A stretch of 64,000 nt of DNA from an uncultured Dyadobacter sp. Its GTDB lineage: Bacteria; Bacteroidota; Bacteroidia; Cytophagales; Spirosomataceae. Shown here piece after piece: positions 37,846-45,832 of the stretch (position 1 is its first letter; each line of letters opens with the position of its first letter). A program made the position numbers and the translations under genes. The notes beneath the pieces were generated by a model. The model worked only from the letters and a program-made list of their open reading frames with translations. It was not told where the DNA came from and searched no databases. The DNA is taken from contig NZ_CAMLSE010000003.1 in NCBI RefSeq assembly GCF_946482605.1, positions 380,545-444,544 on the forward strand. The letters run 5' to 3'.

Positions 37846-38391
37846 TGCTTCAGATCGGTTTCCCCTGCAAGGTGATGCCGGGAGACATGGATGTTCATGT
37901 GCGTTTTGCATATCAGAGCGCGTCGTTCGCCGCTGCCCTGCCAGCCGGGCCTCCACAGATCCGCTGATCCGTTTCCCGCCGGGCGAAAACCGATGGGACG
38001 CAACGACCCCGAAAGACTAAAACAGGTAAAGTGTTTTTCATAAATCGTTCAAGAGCAGTCAAGTAGCCTGTAAACCAAATGTCAGACGGAGTATCCGAAA
38101 AGTGGTATAGAAAAAATTCGCAAACAATATACGTGTTTATCCTACAAAAATACTTTTTTACCTGCTTTTGAAAGCATGAAATCCTGTCGCATTCGAATGC
38201 CACCCGCTCATGCGGATGTCATTCGGCCTCTTTTCCATGAAAAGACAGGCCCTATACCTTCTACTCGCTACCGGTGATTTTATTAAAAGCGAAGGCCACG
38301 GAAGCACATAAAACGGCTTCCGTTATCGTCCCTAATGCCGTTACCTCGGGAGAAATAGCCGCCGCAGGAATGAATAGATCGTCAGGTGTGA
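37846..38391. other. Intergenic region between the TPR kinase and the lone receiver gene
   Basis: 546 bp without a supported gene. It contains an imperfect hairpin at 38225-38251 (GGCCT...AGGCC with paired CTTTTC/GAAAAG), possibly a terminator for the receiver gene, and TATTTTTG on the minus strand (38145-38152), a perfect TAnnTTTG match about 300 bp before the kinase start but without a clear -33 element. A minus-strand frame overlapping the receiver 3' end was considered and rejected. Confidence 0.4.
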
Positions 38392-38781
38392 TCAGGCGCT
38401 GATCAGATTCTGTATTTTGTTGACCAGAGTGGGCAATGAATCGGTTTTCTGTATAAACTCGTCCACACCGATTGCGGAAAGCCGTGGGCGCCATTCGTCA
38501 GGTATTGAGGATGAGTAAATTACAATCCGGGGCCCGTCGAAGCTCCTGAGCCTTTGGAGGTGTGTGAGACACAGGTCACCGTCAATCCGCGGTAATTTCA
38601 GGTCAATAAAAACATAGCCCGGTGGAACAACTGCATTCTTGCTGAAATGAGCGATTGCCGATTCGCAATCGGGAAAAAACAAACAATGCAGCGGCTGGTC
38701 GAGCTCGTCCACAGCCATTTTGAGTATTTCATGATCGTCCGTGTCATCGTCGATCATTACAAGAAGCCTTTCATTTCCCAT
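38392..38781 (-). CDS. Single-domain response regulator (CheY-like receiver)
   Basis: 129 residues, only a receiver domain. Acidic pocket D11-D13, phospho-acceptor D60 (YVFIDLKLPRIDG), serines in the switch position (IVIYSSS) and the conserved lysine K112 (FIQKTD) are all present, so it should be phosphorylated. There is no output domain; it may work as a phosphorelay intermediate or by protein contact. Such proteins (Rcp1-like) are often paired with kinases lacking receivers, which are encoded nearby. A 6-bp inverted repeat (GATCAG/CTGATC, 38390-38404) spans its stop codon. Confidence 0.9.
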   Translation of the reverse strand: MGNERLLVMIDDDTDDHEILKMAVDELDQPLHCLFFPDCESAIAHFSKNAVVPPGYVFIDLKLPRIDGDLCLTHLQRLRSFDGPRIVIYSSSIPDEWRPRLSAIGVDEFIQKTDSLPTLVNKIQNLISA

Positions 38782-38919
38782 GCTATTCTAAATGCGGTAC
38801 AACTAAGTTTTAGCGTAAACACTAAAATTTTGTGCCTGCATCTTTATCAATTAGCATTATTACGCCATAAACCGGCAGGCAACTTAGCCTTACCCCGATG
38901 TCATGAAACCATAACCAGG

Positions 38920-39345
38920 CTATTCTTTCCTTACATATTTGCTGATAAACTTATTGCAGGATTCGATCGTCATTTCATCGCCCTGCTGCGTGATGGTGAG
39001 GCGTGGACAAGCCCAGCAATTGACAAATGCACAGTCAGGGCTTTGGGGCACTTCGCTCAGCGGTTTGACATTAAACAGCTTCCCATTGATTGTATACTCC
39101 CACGACGCGCAGCATCCGCTGTAACCATCATATAACATGACGCCATCGTGGCGTATCGAAAAAATCGGCTGTTTTTCATTGTCCATGTTCTTGGTCACCG
39201 TCGAGTCTTCCGTCTGATATTGTATTTCTACCAAATGCCATGTCCCGGCAATGTCCGCGATTTCTGACAAAGGCTTGGGCTCATCGTCTTTACAACAGGT
39301 AAGCGCGAGCAATAAGGCGATGACGAAGAACGTAAATTTGGACAT
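38920..39345 (-). CDS. Small lipoprotein, lipocalin-like, function unknown
   Basis: 141 residues. Lipoprotein signal with lipobox at LALTC (C17, followed by a second cysteine). After the anchor, IAGTWHLVEIQYQ resembles the opening strand of Bacteroidota lipocalin-like domains, and the end (LTITQQGDEMTIESC...YVRK) resembles the last strands. Several cysteines (GCC, CAFVNCWAC, ESC) suggest disulphides. I do not recognise a specific function. It is followed by a 175-bp gap and then the T9SS protein, with no obvious link. Confidence 0.75.
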   Translation of the reverse strand: MSKFTFFVIALLLALTCCKDDEPKPLSEIADIAGTWHLVEIQYQTEDSTVTKNMDNEKQPIFSIRHDGVMLYDGYSGCCASWEYTINGKLFNVKPLSEVPQSPDCAFVNCWACPRLTITQQGDEMTIESCNKFISKYVRKE

Positions 39346-39467
39346 GAGACAGGATGTTTAGAAACATGATAGATGCGCCAGACAGCCCATTCGTTGTAAC
39401 GGAAGGTTAATTAATTTGATAACTAGTCATCTCAATGGAGTCAGATTCGGATATTTTAAACGACCAA

Positions 39468-39506
39468 CCCGCCAGCATGCGGCGGAAGGAGCCACAGGCT
39501 GGCGGG
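39468..39506 (-). terminator. Terminator of the T9SS repeat protein gene
   Basis: CCCGCCAGC (39468-39476) pairs with GCTGGCGGG (39498-39506), 14 bp after the stop codon at 39521; the minus strand then continues with a T-rich stretch. Confidence 0.5.
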
Positions 39507-39520
39507 CGGGCCGCTTACCA

Positions 39521-41698
39521 TTATCTTTTCAAGATCTTCAAGGTTTGCGTTTGTGTGGCCGTGCTTACCCGCAGCATATACATTCCTGCTTGTTTTTGTC
39601 CCATTGAAATTGCCTCCTCATAGGCATCTGCCTCCGCATTCACTACTTTGTCCAGGATTGCGCGCCCCGAAACATCCAGCAGCTGCAACCTGATTTTATC
39701 GCCGGTCGCACCTGCTACCCTGACTGAAAACTGGTCGATCACAGGATTTGGGTAGACCGACACGTTGAATGCAACGTTCTTGTTTTCTTCGCCGCCCGGC
39801 ATCTCCTCCTCGACTGCTATCGCGCAGGTGTCGCAGGCTTCTCTCGCGCCGGCAGGCACAGGGCTGGAAAAATACGAGTCGTCGTAAGCAGAGAACAGAT
39901 TCCCCCCTTGTCCCGCGGCCACATAATGCCCGTTGGCATAGGCGATCGAGTTGAAATTGTTGGTCGCACTGGTAGACGGAGAGTCCCATAATACGTTCGG
40001 AACATATCTGTAAATCTTGCCGCCCAAGCCGGTGATCACAAATTTATGATAGCCATAGACGATATCGGTATAGCCGACGAAGTCAACCCCTGTGCTCGAA
40101 GATACAGTGCTCCATTGCAAACCGTTCGCCGAGGTTACCATGGTCCGGTTCAACCCCACGGCTATCCATTTGCCGTTTCCGTAAGCCACTCCACGCAGGT
40201 TGTTTTTCGTTCCCGTGTAGCGATACATCCAGAAATTGCCGTCCGTTGACGTAGCCAGTACTCCCGCCGGGCCGACGAGTACAAACATTCCGTTTGCAAA
40301 CGTGACGCTATTATAGGAATAGATAGCCGCGGAAGTCGATTTTGACCAGTTCTTGCCATATTTGGAATAAAGGATAAGGCCATTGTCGCCGACTGCCACA
40401 AATTTCCCGTTCCCGTAGGCAATGCCCCGAAGCGTCTTTCCGAATTCAACCTGAACGAAACTCCATTTTTTGCCATTCACAGAAGTCTGGATCAGCGCAT
40501 CGGCACCTACTGCGACGAACAGCCCATCCCCGTAGGCCACATCATGAATGACTTGTCCGCCGCCAACCAGGTTTACAGTCTCGCCGACCCTAAAATCTAT
40601 CCCGTCACTCGAAAAGAGTGCAACGCTTTTTTGCGCCGAGGTAGGTGCCACAGTGCCCACGGGAGCGCTGCCGACGACCACAAAATTGCCGTTACCTTCG
40701 GCAGTCCCGTTCAGCGCCATATTCCGGTAATCGGTTCCGGATTTCCAGCTTGCCCCGTTGTTGAAAGACGTGCGGATCGTCCCGTTACTTCCGACGGCCA
40801 GAAACGAATTCTGCACAAAACGGACACCGTAAAAAACCTGGTTCGAGTTGGTTGTAACAGCCGGATTTCCCCACATAAGGCCATTCGGCGAGTTGAGCGT
40901 AGTTTGCTTGTTGGAGGAAACGGCCACAAACCAGCCGCTTGTCGGGTTGGAAGCGACGGCACTGAAGAACATGGTCTTGTCCGCCACCGGCATGATGTTC
41001 CAATCTATACCGCTGCCTGACTGCACGATTGTTCCGTAATCGCCCACCGCCACGAAGGTTCCGTATTTACCGGCTGTTACAGCCCTCAGCTCTTTGTTGG
41101 TGCCCGATCCCCGCGTCGCCCACGTCACGCCATTGTCGCTCGAAGTTTTGATTACCCCGTTGGATCCCACGGCTACAAACAGGCCGTCCATAAAAGCAAC
41201 GTCGTGCAGGTAGTCCTGCCCATTGAAATGCTGCGTCCAATGTTCGCCGTCCGGTGACGTCAGCAATGCCCCCATCGAGCCCACCGCCACATATGTGCCA
41301 TTGCCATATGCGACGCTTTGCAATATCTTGCCAGTCCCCGAAACGCGATTGGTCCAGTATTTCCCATCCGGGGAAGTGACGATCACGCCCGGACCTCCGA
41401 CGGCAACGAACTGATTGTTGGCATAAATGATGCTGGCCAGTGTGCCGTATTCACTGAGATCGGTTTGCTGGATTTCCCAGGACTCGCTGTCCGTAGAAGT
41501 GTAGATCTTGCTATTGGCGCCCACTGCGACATATTTGCCTGCTCCGTAGGCCACGTCGAAAAGCTGTTGCTGCGGTGTCAGATACTGTTGTGCCCATTGA
41601 GTCTGGCCGTTTGCCGTGAAGATTTTGAGCAATAACAAAACCGCTGTCAGTGTGTGAATGAAATAATGGAAAGGCTTTGTGGTAACGATTTTTTTCAT
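39521..41698 (-). CDS. Secreted beta-propeller repeat protein with T9SS sorting domain
   Basis: 725 residues. Signal peptide about 1-32 (AVLLLLKIFTANGQT). Some twelve or more repeats of about 40-45 residues follow, each with VAYGNGxFVAVGxxGxIxTSxDGxxW, similar to Ycf48/BNR-type propeller repeats; residues about 35-620. A cysteine pair (ACDTCAI) and an acidic linker lead into a T9SS type A C-terminal domain from about 655 (VYPNPVIDQFSVRV ... GMYMLRVSTATQTQTLKILKR). The protein should be exported by T9SS to the surface or medium. No catalytic residues are evident; adhesion or binding is possible. GTATAC-type motifs lie upstream. Confidence 0.85.
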   Translation of the reverse strand: MKKIVTTKPFHYFIHTLTAVLLLLKIFTANGQTQWAQQYLTPQQQLFDVAYGAGKYVAVGANSKIYTSTDSESWEIQQTDLSEYGTLASIIYANNQFVAVGGPGVIVTSPDGKYWTNRVSGTGKILQSVAYGNGTYVAVGSMGALLTSPDGEHWTQHFNGQDYLHDVAFMDGLFVAVGSNGVIKTSSDNGVTWATRGSGTNKELRAVTAGKYGTFVAVGDYGTIVQSGSGIDWNIMPVADKTMFFSAVASNPTSGWFVAVSSNKQTTLNSPNGLMWGNPAVTTNSNQVFYGVRFVQNSFLAVGSNGTIRTSFNNGASWKSGTDYRNMALNGTAEGNGNFVVVGSAPVGTVAPTSAQKSVALFSSDGIDFRVGETVNLVGGGQVIHDVAYGDGLFVAVGADALIQTSVNGKKWSFVQVEFGKTLRGIAYGNGKFVAVGDNGLILYSKYGKNWSKSTSAAIYSYNSVTFANGMFVLVGPAGVLATSTDGNFWMYRYTGTKNNLRGVAYGNGKWIAVGLNRTMVTSANGLQWSTVSSSTGVDFVGYTDIVYGYHKFVITGLGGKIYRYVPNVLWDSPSTSATNNFNSIAYANGHYVAAGQGGNLFSAYDDSYFSSPVPAGAREACDTCAIAVEEEMPGGEENKNVAFNVSVYPNPVIDQFSVRVAGATGDKIRLQLLDVSGRAILDKVVNAEADAYEEAISMGQKQAGMYMLRVSTATQTQTLKILKR

Positions 41699-41820
41699 GA
41701 CTGGTGTTGATTTGAAATTAATTGGCTTGCATAATTGGCCCCGGCGGAACAGACAGGAATACGTATTCCGGAAGGCAATGCAAACCTAGGCCGGATCATG
41801 GCCGGCAGCAAACTTTGAGG

Positions 41821-41977
41821 GTACACAAAAGGTCAACGGCCTCGAAAACACGGGTGTACAAAAGGTATACATCACAAAAGTGCCGCTCAGGGCAATGGCA
41901 ACTTTCCCGGCCGGGCTCCGGTACTTGCCTTTCCCGCGAGTTTGTCCTAAAATAGTGCGTGTATACCTTTTGTATAC
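41821..41977. promoter_or_regulatory. Cluster of GTATAC/CTTTTG motifs in a divergent intergenic region
   Basis: The 41699-42111 gap separates the T9SS protein (minus) and a small membrane protein (plus). Related motifs occur at 41821-41832 (GTACACAAAAGG), 41854-41870 (minus-strand GTATACCTTTTGTACAC) and 41961-41977 (plus-strand GTATACCTTTTGTATAC). Each of the last two points toward the nearest gene. For the plus copy, TTTG at 41941-41944 lies 19 bp before TACCTTTTG, a promoter-like arrangement with one extra base relative to TAnnTTTG. Two more copies occur at 42931 and 50552. Confidence 0.5.
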
Positions 41978-42111
41978 CCTTGAAAATTGCCCCTGTTTTT
42001 TTTCCTCCCTAGGTTTGTATCGTCTGCTGCGGCCCGGTTTGCCCTGCCGGTCGGGCAGAAGGCAATGGCCCGTTTCCGGAAGCCAGGCACCGCACATCAA
42101 TCCAAATGCAT

Positions 42112-42369
42112 ATGTCAATTTTCAAAGTCATCACCTACATCAACTGGATCCTCATACTCCTTTACGGATCATCGGTCGTGTGGGCATTTTTGCAGGTAAA
42201 CAATCCCAGCCACGAAATGCCGCGTGCGGAATCCCTGATTAAGATCGTCGGCTTCTTTCTTTTGCTGGTACTGCTTGCACTCAATATCGCTCCGTATCCA
42301 TGGATGAAGATCGCCGCGCTGGTGCTTGTATCCCTGCTCCTTCTCCTGATGCGCTGGTTTGCGGACTAG
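42112..42369 (+). CDS. Small three-helix membrane protein, unknown
   Basis: 85 residues from the ATG at 42112 (an in-frame ATG two codons earlier is possible). The composition is strongly hydrophobic with three likely membrane helices: about 7-28 (ITYINWILILLYGSSVVWAF), 43-62 (IKIVGFFLLLVLLALNIAPY) and 64-82 (MKIAALVLVSLLLLLMRWF). I do not recognise a family. It has its own promoter-like motif at 41941-41972 and is isolated between oppositely oriented genes. Confidence 0.65.
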   Translation: MSIFKVITYINWILILLYGSSVVWAFLQVNNPSHEMPRAESLIKIVGFFLLLVLLALNIAPYPWMKIAALVLVSLLLLLMRWFAD

Positions 42370-42449
42370 CGGACTCCCGGGCCGTCTTTTTAGAATCGTC
42401 GATTAAACTGTAATGGTCCGGGATGCGAAAACAAAGCAGGAGCCTCCGG

Positions 42450-42893
42450 TTAATGCGAGGCCTTGATCATCGACGCTGCCCACATATCATAGAGCTCCGT
42501 CCACGTCTCCCGGGTTTCTTCATCCCATTGATCTTCCAGCCGCTGTTCCAAAACCGCCAGCAGCGCCTTCCCTACCGTCGCGTAATGCGCGTCCCGTACA
42601 CCATATCCCGCATGCCTGACAGCCAGGGCGTCGATATCGATTTGTATCTCCGGCATCGCCTGCAGACGGCTTACCATATACGTGATCATGTCCGTCAGCT
42701 TCCTGACCTGTTGCTCCATGTCTTCCGAAAACATGGACCGCAGGCCGGGATCCCGTTCGAAAAGTTCCTGGTAGAAGAGCTCCCCTATCATTTCCGGTTG
42801 AGCGATGGCGTAGCTCCACGTAGTTTTGATGATCAATATTTTCCGGTCAGTCACGGTTTGTCTGTTTATAAATGGGAAGAATATGCTGAGCAA
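42450..42893 (-). CDS. Single-domain globin
   Basis: 147 residues as written; the first 13 (MLSIFFPFINRQT) are not globin-like and a GTG at 42854 (VTDRKILIIKTTW) may be the true start, giving 134 residues. The globin fold is recognisable: CD1 phenylalanine in LRSMF (F55), proximal histidine H94 in VRHAGYGV, and the HYATVGKALL segment that follows it in bacterial and neuroglobin-like globins. There is no reductase domain, so it is not a flavohaemoglobin. It likely binds oxygen or NO in the cytoplasm. It sits just downstream of a TPR-LuxR gene on the same strand with a GTATAC-type motif in the 59-bp gap. Confidence 0.88.
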   Translation of the reverse strand: MLSIFFPFINRQTVTDRKILIIKTTWSYAIAQPEMIGELFYQELFERDPGLRSMFSEDMEQQVRKLTDMITYMVSRLQAMPEIQIDIDALAVRHAGYGVRDAHYATVGKALLAVLEQRLEDQWDEETRETWTELYDMWAASMIKASH

Positions 42894-42930
42894 AGAGATC
42901 CATTTTTATTGGTACCGGCAAGAAATCGGC

Positions 42931-42945
42931 GTATACAAAAGGTGA
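42931..42945 (-). promoter_or_regulatory. GTATAC/CTTTTG motif before the globin gene
   Basis: Plus-strand GTATACAAAAGGTGA; on the minus strand it reads TCACCTTTTGTATAC toward the globin start 38 bp away. It is related to the motifs at 41854, 41961 and 50552. Operator or promoter part; unproven. Confidence 0.35.
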
Positions 42946-42952
42946 TCAGATT

Positions 42953-44725
42953 TCAAATACGCATCAGATAATCCAACAGGTTACCCTCTTCCCCGATTTT
43001 CAGCTTTTTCCTTAGCCTGTGGCGGGCCGTTTTAACGCTGTCAGGGGAAATGCTAAGCAGTCCGGCGGATTCTTTCAAATTGAGGTTCAGCCTGATCAGC
43101 GCGCAAAGGCGGAGTTCCCCCGCGCTCAGTTCTGGGTTCGCTTTTTTCAGCTTTGAAAAAAAGTCCGGATGGACTCCTTCGAAATAGGTCTTGAATTCGT
43201 CCCAATCCTTGTCCAGGTTGAAACTATAATCGATGAGGTTGATAAGCCTGCTGAAAAGCGGTGTGTTTTCACCTTTCGGCCCCAACTTTAATGCCTGTGA
43301 AACCGTCTGCCGGATATCTTCGAGGATACCGTTCTTCTGGATCAGATTCAGGGTGTGGGTGGTCAAAGCTTTGTTCCTGAATTCCAGCTCGCTCTGAAGA
43401 CGCTGCTCTTTTTCCAGGCTATTCTGAATTTCAATGTCCGAAAGTGCTTTCTGGGCGGCATGCAGCTCCTTGTCCTTCACAACTTTCAACCTTTGCCGGT
43501 TAAAGGCCAGGGCCACCAGCGTAAGTATCGCTGCCAGCGCGACCATGATCGTGTTCCGCGTCGCGTCGCCCAGGTCCTTCTCTTTTTCCAGCAGCTTGAT
43601 CTCGGACTCTTTTCGCTCATTTTCGTAATGCACCCGCAGGTTGGTCATCTTAATGGTACCCTCTTCGTTGAAAAGTGAGTCTTTAAGGGCACTTGCCGAT
43701 TCCTGGAAACGAAATGCAACCGCGAAACTACCCGTCTGTCCGTAAACATGGGCAAGCCCTTCATAAGCCAGCAGCAATGCCGGCCTGATCCCATTGGCCT
43801 TTGCCAGCTCTTCCGCCTGGTGATAGCTGGCCAACGCCTTTTGATACTGGTTCGTTTTGGAATAAACCTGACCTAATCCATTATAGGAGCTGACCATCGC
43901 CGGCTTCCGCTGGAATTCCCGGTTAATGGTCAATGCTTTCTCATACTCCACAGCAGCAAGATCGTACTTTGCCGTCTGAAAATAGATTTCCCCCAGATTA
44001 TTATGGCAGATGATCTGGCCGTTTGTGTCCTTAAACTGGTCGAACAGCGCCAGGCCCTTTTGCCCGCTGGCGAGTGCGGCGACGTAATCTTTTTTCCTGA
44101 TATAGATCGAAGCGATATTGATGTAGGAACCGGCAAGCGACTTCTTATCGCCCAACTTTATCCATATCGCCTGCGCCTGCTTATAAAAGAGCAGCGCTTC
44201 ATCGTGGTTCTTCTGGTTTTTATGGACATTGCCAATGCTGTTGAGGATATTGGAGCTGCGTTTCTGGTCCCTGAGCACCTGGAAAATAGCCAGCGCTTGT
44301 AAATAATTGTCCAGCGCCTGACCGTAATTCCCCTGTTCGCCATACACAATCCCCGCACTCGCGATGGCCTTGCCTACGCCGGTCTGGTTTTCAATATCCC
44401 GCGAAATCTGCTCGCTTTTCGCATAATGCGCCAGCGATTCGGGATACTTGTTTTTTTGCCAGAAATAAACCCCCAAAGCATATTCACCATCGGCTTCCCC
44501 TTTTCTGTATCCTATTTTTTTGGACATGACCAGTACTTTTTCCGCATAAGCCAATGTCTTCTGGGGAGCGGTGCTCCACCACTCCATCGCGATCTCGAAA
44601 GTCAGGTTGACCCTCGCGGTATCGGACCGCTCTTTGGCTAAGCGATTTTCCAGGCTGTCGATTTTAGGAGATTGTGCAAAAGCAGGTAATGCGGTAACAA
44701 AGAGGAGATAGAGGGAAATTTTCAT
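42953..44725 (-). CDS. TPR-repeat LuxR-type transcriptional regulator
   Basis: 590 residues from the ATG at 44725 (MKISLYLLFVTALPAFAQSP, signal peptide). TPR repeats at about 50-380; membrane helix near 395-415 (IMVALAAILTLVALAF); long coiled coil; C-terminal HTH at about 535-585 (ELSAGELRLCALIRLNLNLK followed by ISPDSVKTARHRLRKKLKI) of the LuxR/GerE type. The layout, periplasmic TPR plus cytoplasmic DNA-binding domain in one chain, is a known Bacteroidota one-component membrane regulator. Targets unknown; the globin gene lies immediately downstream. Confidence 0.85.
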   Translation of the reverse strand: MKISLYLLFVTALPAFAQSPKIDSLENRLAKERSDTARVNLTFEIAMEWWSTAPQKTLAYAEKVLVMSKKIGYRKGEADGEYALGVYFWQKNKYPESLAHYAKSEQISRDIENQTGVGKAIASAGIVYGEQGNYGQALDNYLQALAIFQVLRDQKRSSNILNSIGNVHKNQKNHDEALLFYKQAQAIWIKLGDKKSLAGSYINIASIYIRKKDYVAALASGQKGLALFDQFKDTNGQIICHNNLGEIYFQTAKYDLAAVEYEKALTINREFQRKPAMVSSYNGLGQVYSKTNQYQKALASYHQAEELAKANGIRPALLLAYEGLAHVYGQTGSFAVAFRFQESASALKDSLFNEEGTIKMTNLRVHYENERKESEIKLLEKEKDLGDATRNTIMVALAAILTLVALAFNRQRLKVVKDKELHAAQKALSDIEIQNSLEKEQRLQSELEFRNKALTTHTLNLIQKNGILEDIRQTVSQALKLGPKGENTPLFSRLINLIDYSFNLDKDWDEFKTYFEGVHPDFFSKLKKANPELSAGELRLCALIRLNLNLKESAGLLSISPDSVKTARHRLRKKLKIGEEGNLLDYLMRI

Positions 44726-44921
44726 CTGGGCGTAGCCGTCAAATCTGTTGAGGTTCAAGAATGCGGCCGCAAGAACAAAAACTATTCAGCATTTACCTCC
44801 AGAAGATTAAGATCGTTAGTTAACGTATCTGTTGCGTTTACCGCCAGGGTGTCATATCTGTCCACCGGCGCATCGGAAAGCCTGCAATCAGGCTCCGTGT
44901 TGCCACCTGTGCCCCATCAAC

Positions 44922-44960
44922 AACCTGCCGGCCGCTAAACAAGCAGCCGGCCGGCAGGTT
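44922..44960. terminator. Strong terminator after the SDR gene
   Basis: AACCTGCCGGCCG (44922-44934) pairs perfectly over 13 bp with 44948-44960, loop 13 nt; on the plus strand TTTT follows directly. It lies 45 bp after the minus-strand SDR stop at 45006. The remaining gap 44726-44921 shows nothing else. Confidence 0.65.
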
Positions 44961-45005
44961 TTCATTCCAAGAAATGTGGCTCAATGCATGGCCTTGCGAA
45001 GCTCA

Positions 45006-45809
45006 TTAACGCAGCAGGGACCGCATCTTTTGCTGGATCAGGTCGGCGGCATATCTGGGGTTGAACCGGTACAGCTTATCCATCATCCAGGCATCCCGGC
45101 CCACTACCACTCGAAATTTGTTTTTCTCAATGGCAGTAAGAATCTCACTCGCAGCCTGCCCCGCCGGGATCGGCTTGAATTTCGCTTCGCCACCCGTATC
45201 GGCTTTGGGCACATCCAGACCGGAGTTTTGCATGATGTTGGTCGCAATGGCTCCCGGAAAAATGACCGTTACCCTCACATGGGTATCCTTCAATTCTGCA
45301 TACAATCCTTCGGTGAGCAGCTTGACGGCCGCTTTCGCCGCACCGTAGAGCGTCTGGCCGGGGACGGGTAAAAAGCCGCCCATGCTCGATACGTTGGCGA
45401 TGTGCGCCTCCGGGCGTTGCAAAAGATGGGGTAAAAATGCTTTTGTAAGATAGAGGGTCCCAAAAAAATTGACGGCCATTACGCGGTTGATATCCTCCAT
45501 GGTCAGATCAACGACGCGCCGGAACGGTTGGATAATACCGGCATTATTGATGATACCGTCGACCGCGCCGAAGTGGGCGAACACCCCGGCCGGAAATCCA
45601 CTTACCTTCTCCTGATCGGTGATGTCCAACTGGAAACCCTTGAATTGCCCGGGACCTGCGGCGGCGAGACGGCTCGTTTCACGAAGGGTAGCGGCATTGA
45701 TATCGACGCCGGCAACGTTGGCTCCGCGTTGTATGAGCTGCACACTGAGTTGCTGCCCGATACCACTCCCGGCACCGGTTACCACAATGGTTTTGTTGGA
45801 TAATTGCAT
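45006..45809 (-). CDS. Short-chain dehydrogenase/reductase (classical SDR)
   Basis: 267 residues. Cofactor motif TGAGSGIG at 11-18, NNAG at 88-91, and catalytic S141/S142, Y155 and K159 (YGAAK). D36 after the second strand suggests a preference for NAD(H). The C-terminal part differs from fatty-acid reductases (FabG) and resembles SDRs acting on sterols, alcohols or sugars. The gene starts 23 bp after the stop of the TolB-like gene and is thus probably the last gene of the TonB receptor operon. Substrate unknown. Confidence 0.9.
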   Translation of the reverse strand: MQLSNKTIVVTGAGSGIGQQLSVQLIQRGANVAGVDINAATLRETSRLAAAGPGQFKGFQLDITDQEKVSGFPAGVFAHFGAVDGIINNAGIIQPFRRVVDLTMEDINRVMAVNFFGTLYLTKAFLPHLLQRPEAHIANVSSMGGFLPVPGQTLYGAAKAAVKLLTEGLYAELKDTHVRVTVIFPGAIATNIMQNSGLDVPKADTGGEAKFKPIPAGQAASEILTAIEKNKFRVVVGRDAWMMDKLYRFNPRYAADLIQQKMRSLLR

Positions 45810-45832
45810 GATTACTTTTTTAGAATGGGCAC

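Noticed and set aside
38261..38494. 77-codon minus-strand frame ending in a hydrophobic stretch, resembling a small peptide precursor
   Set aside because: Its only ATG lies inside the receiver gene in another frame and no maturation or transport gene is near.
42423..42971. 182-codon plus-strand open frame
   Set aside because: Antisense to the globin gene, whose haem-binding residues are intact.
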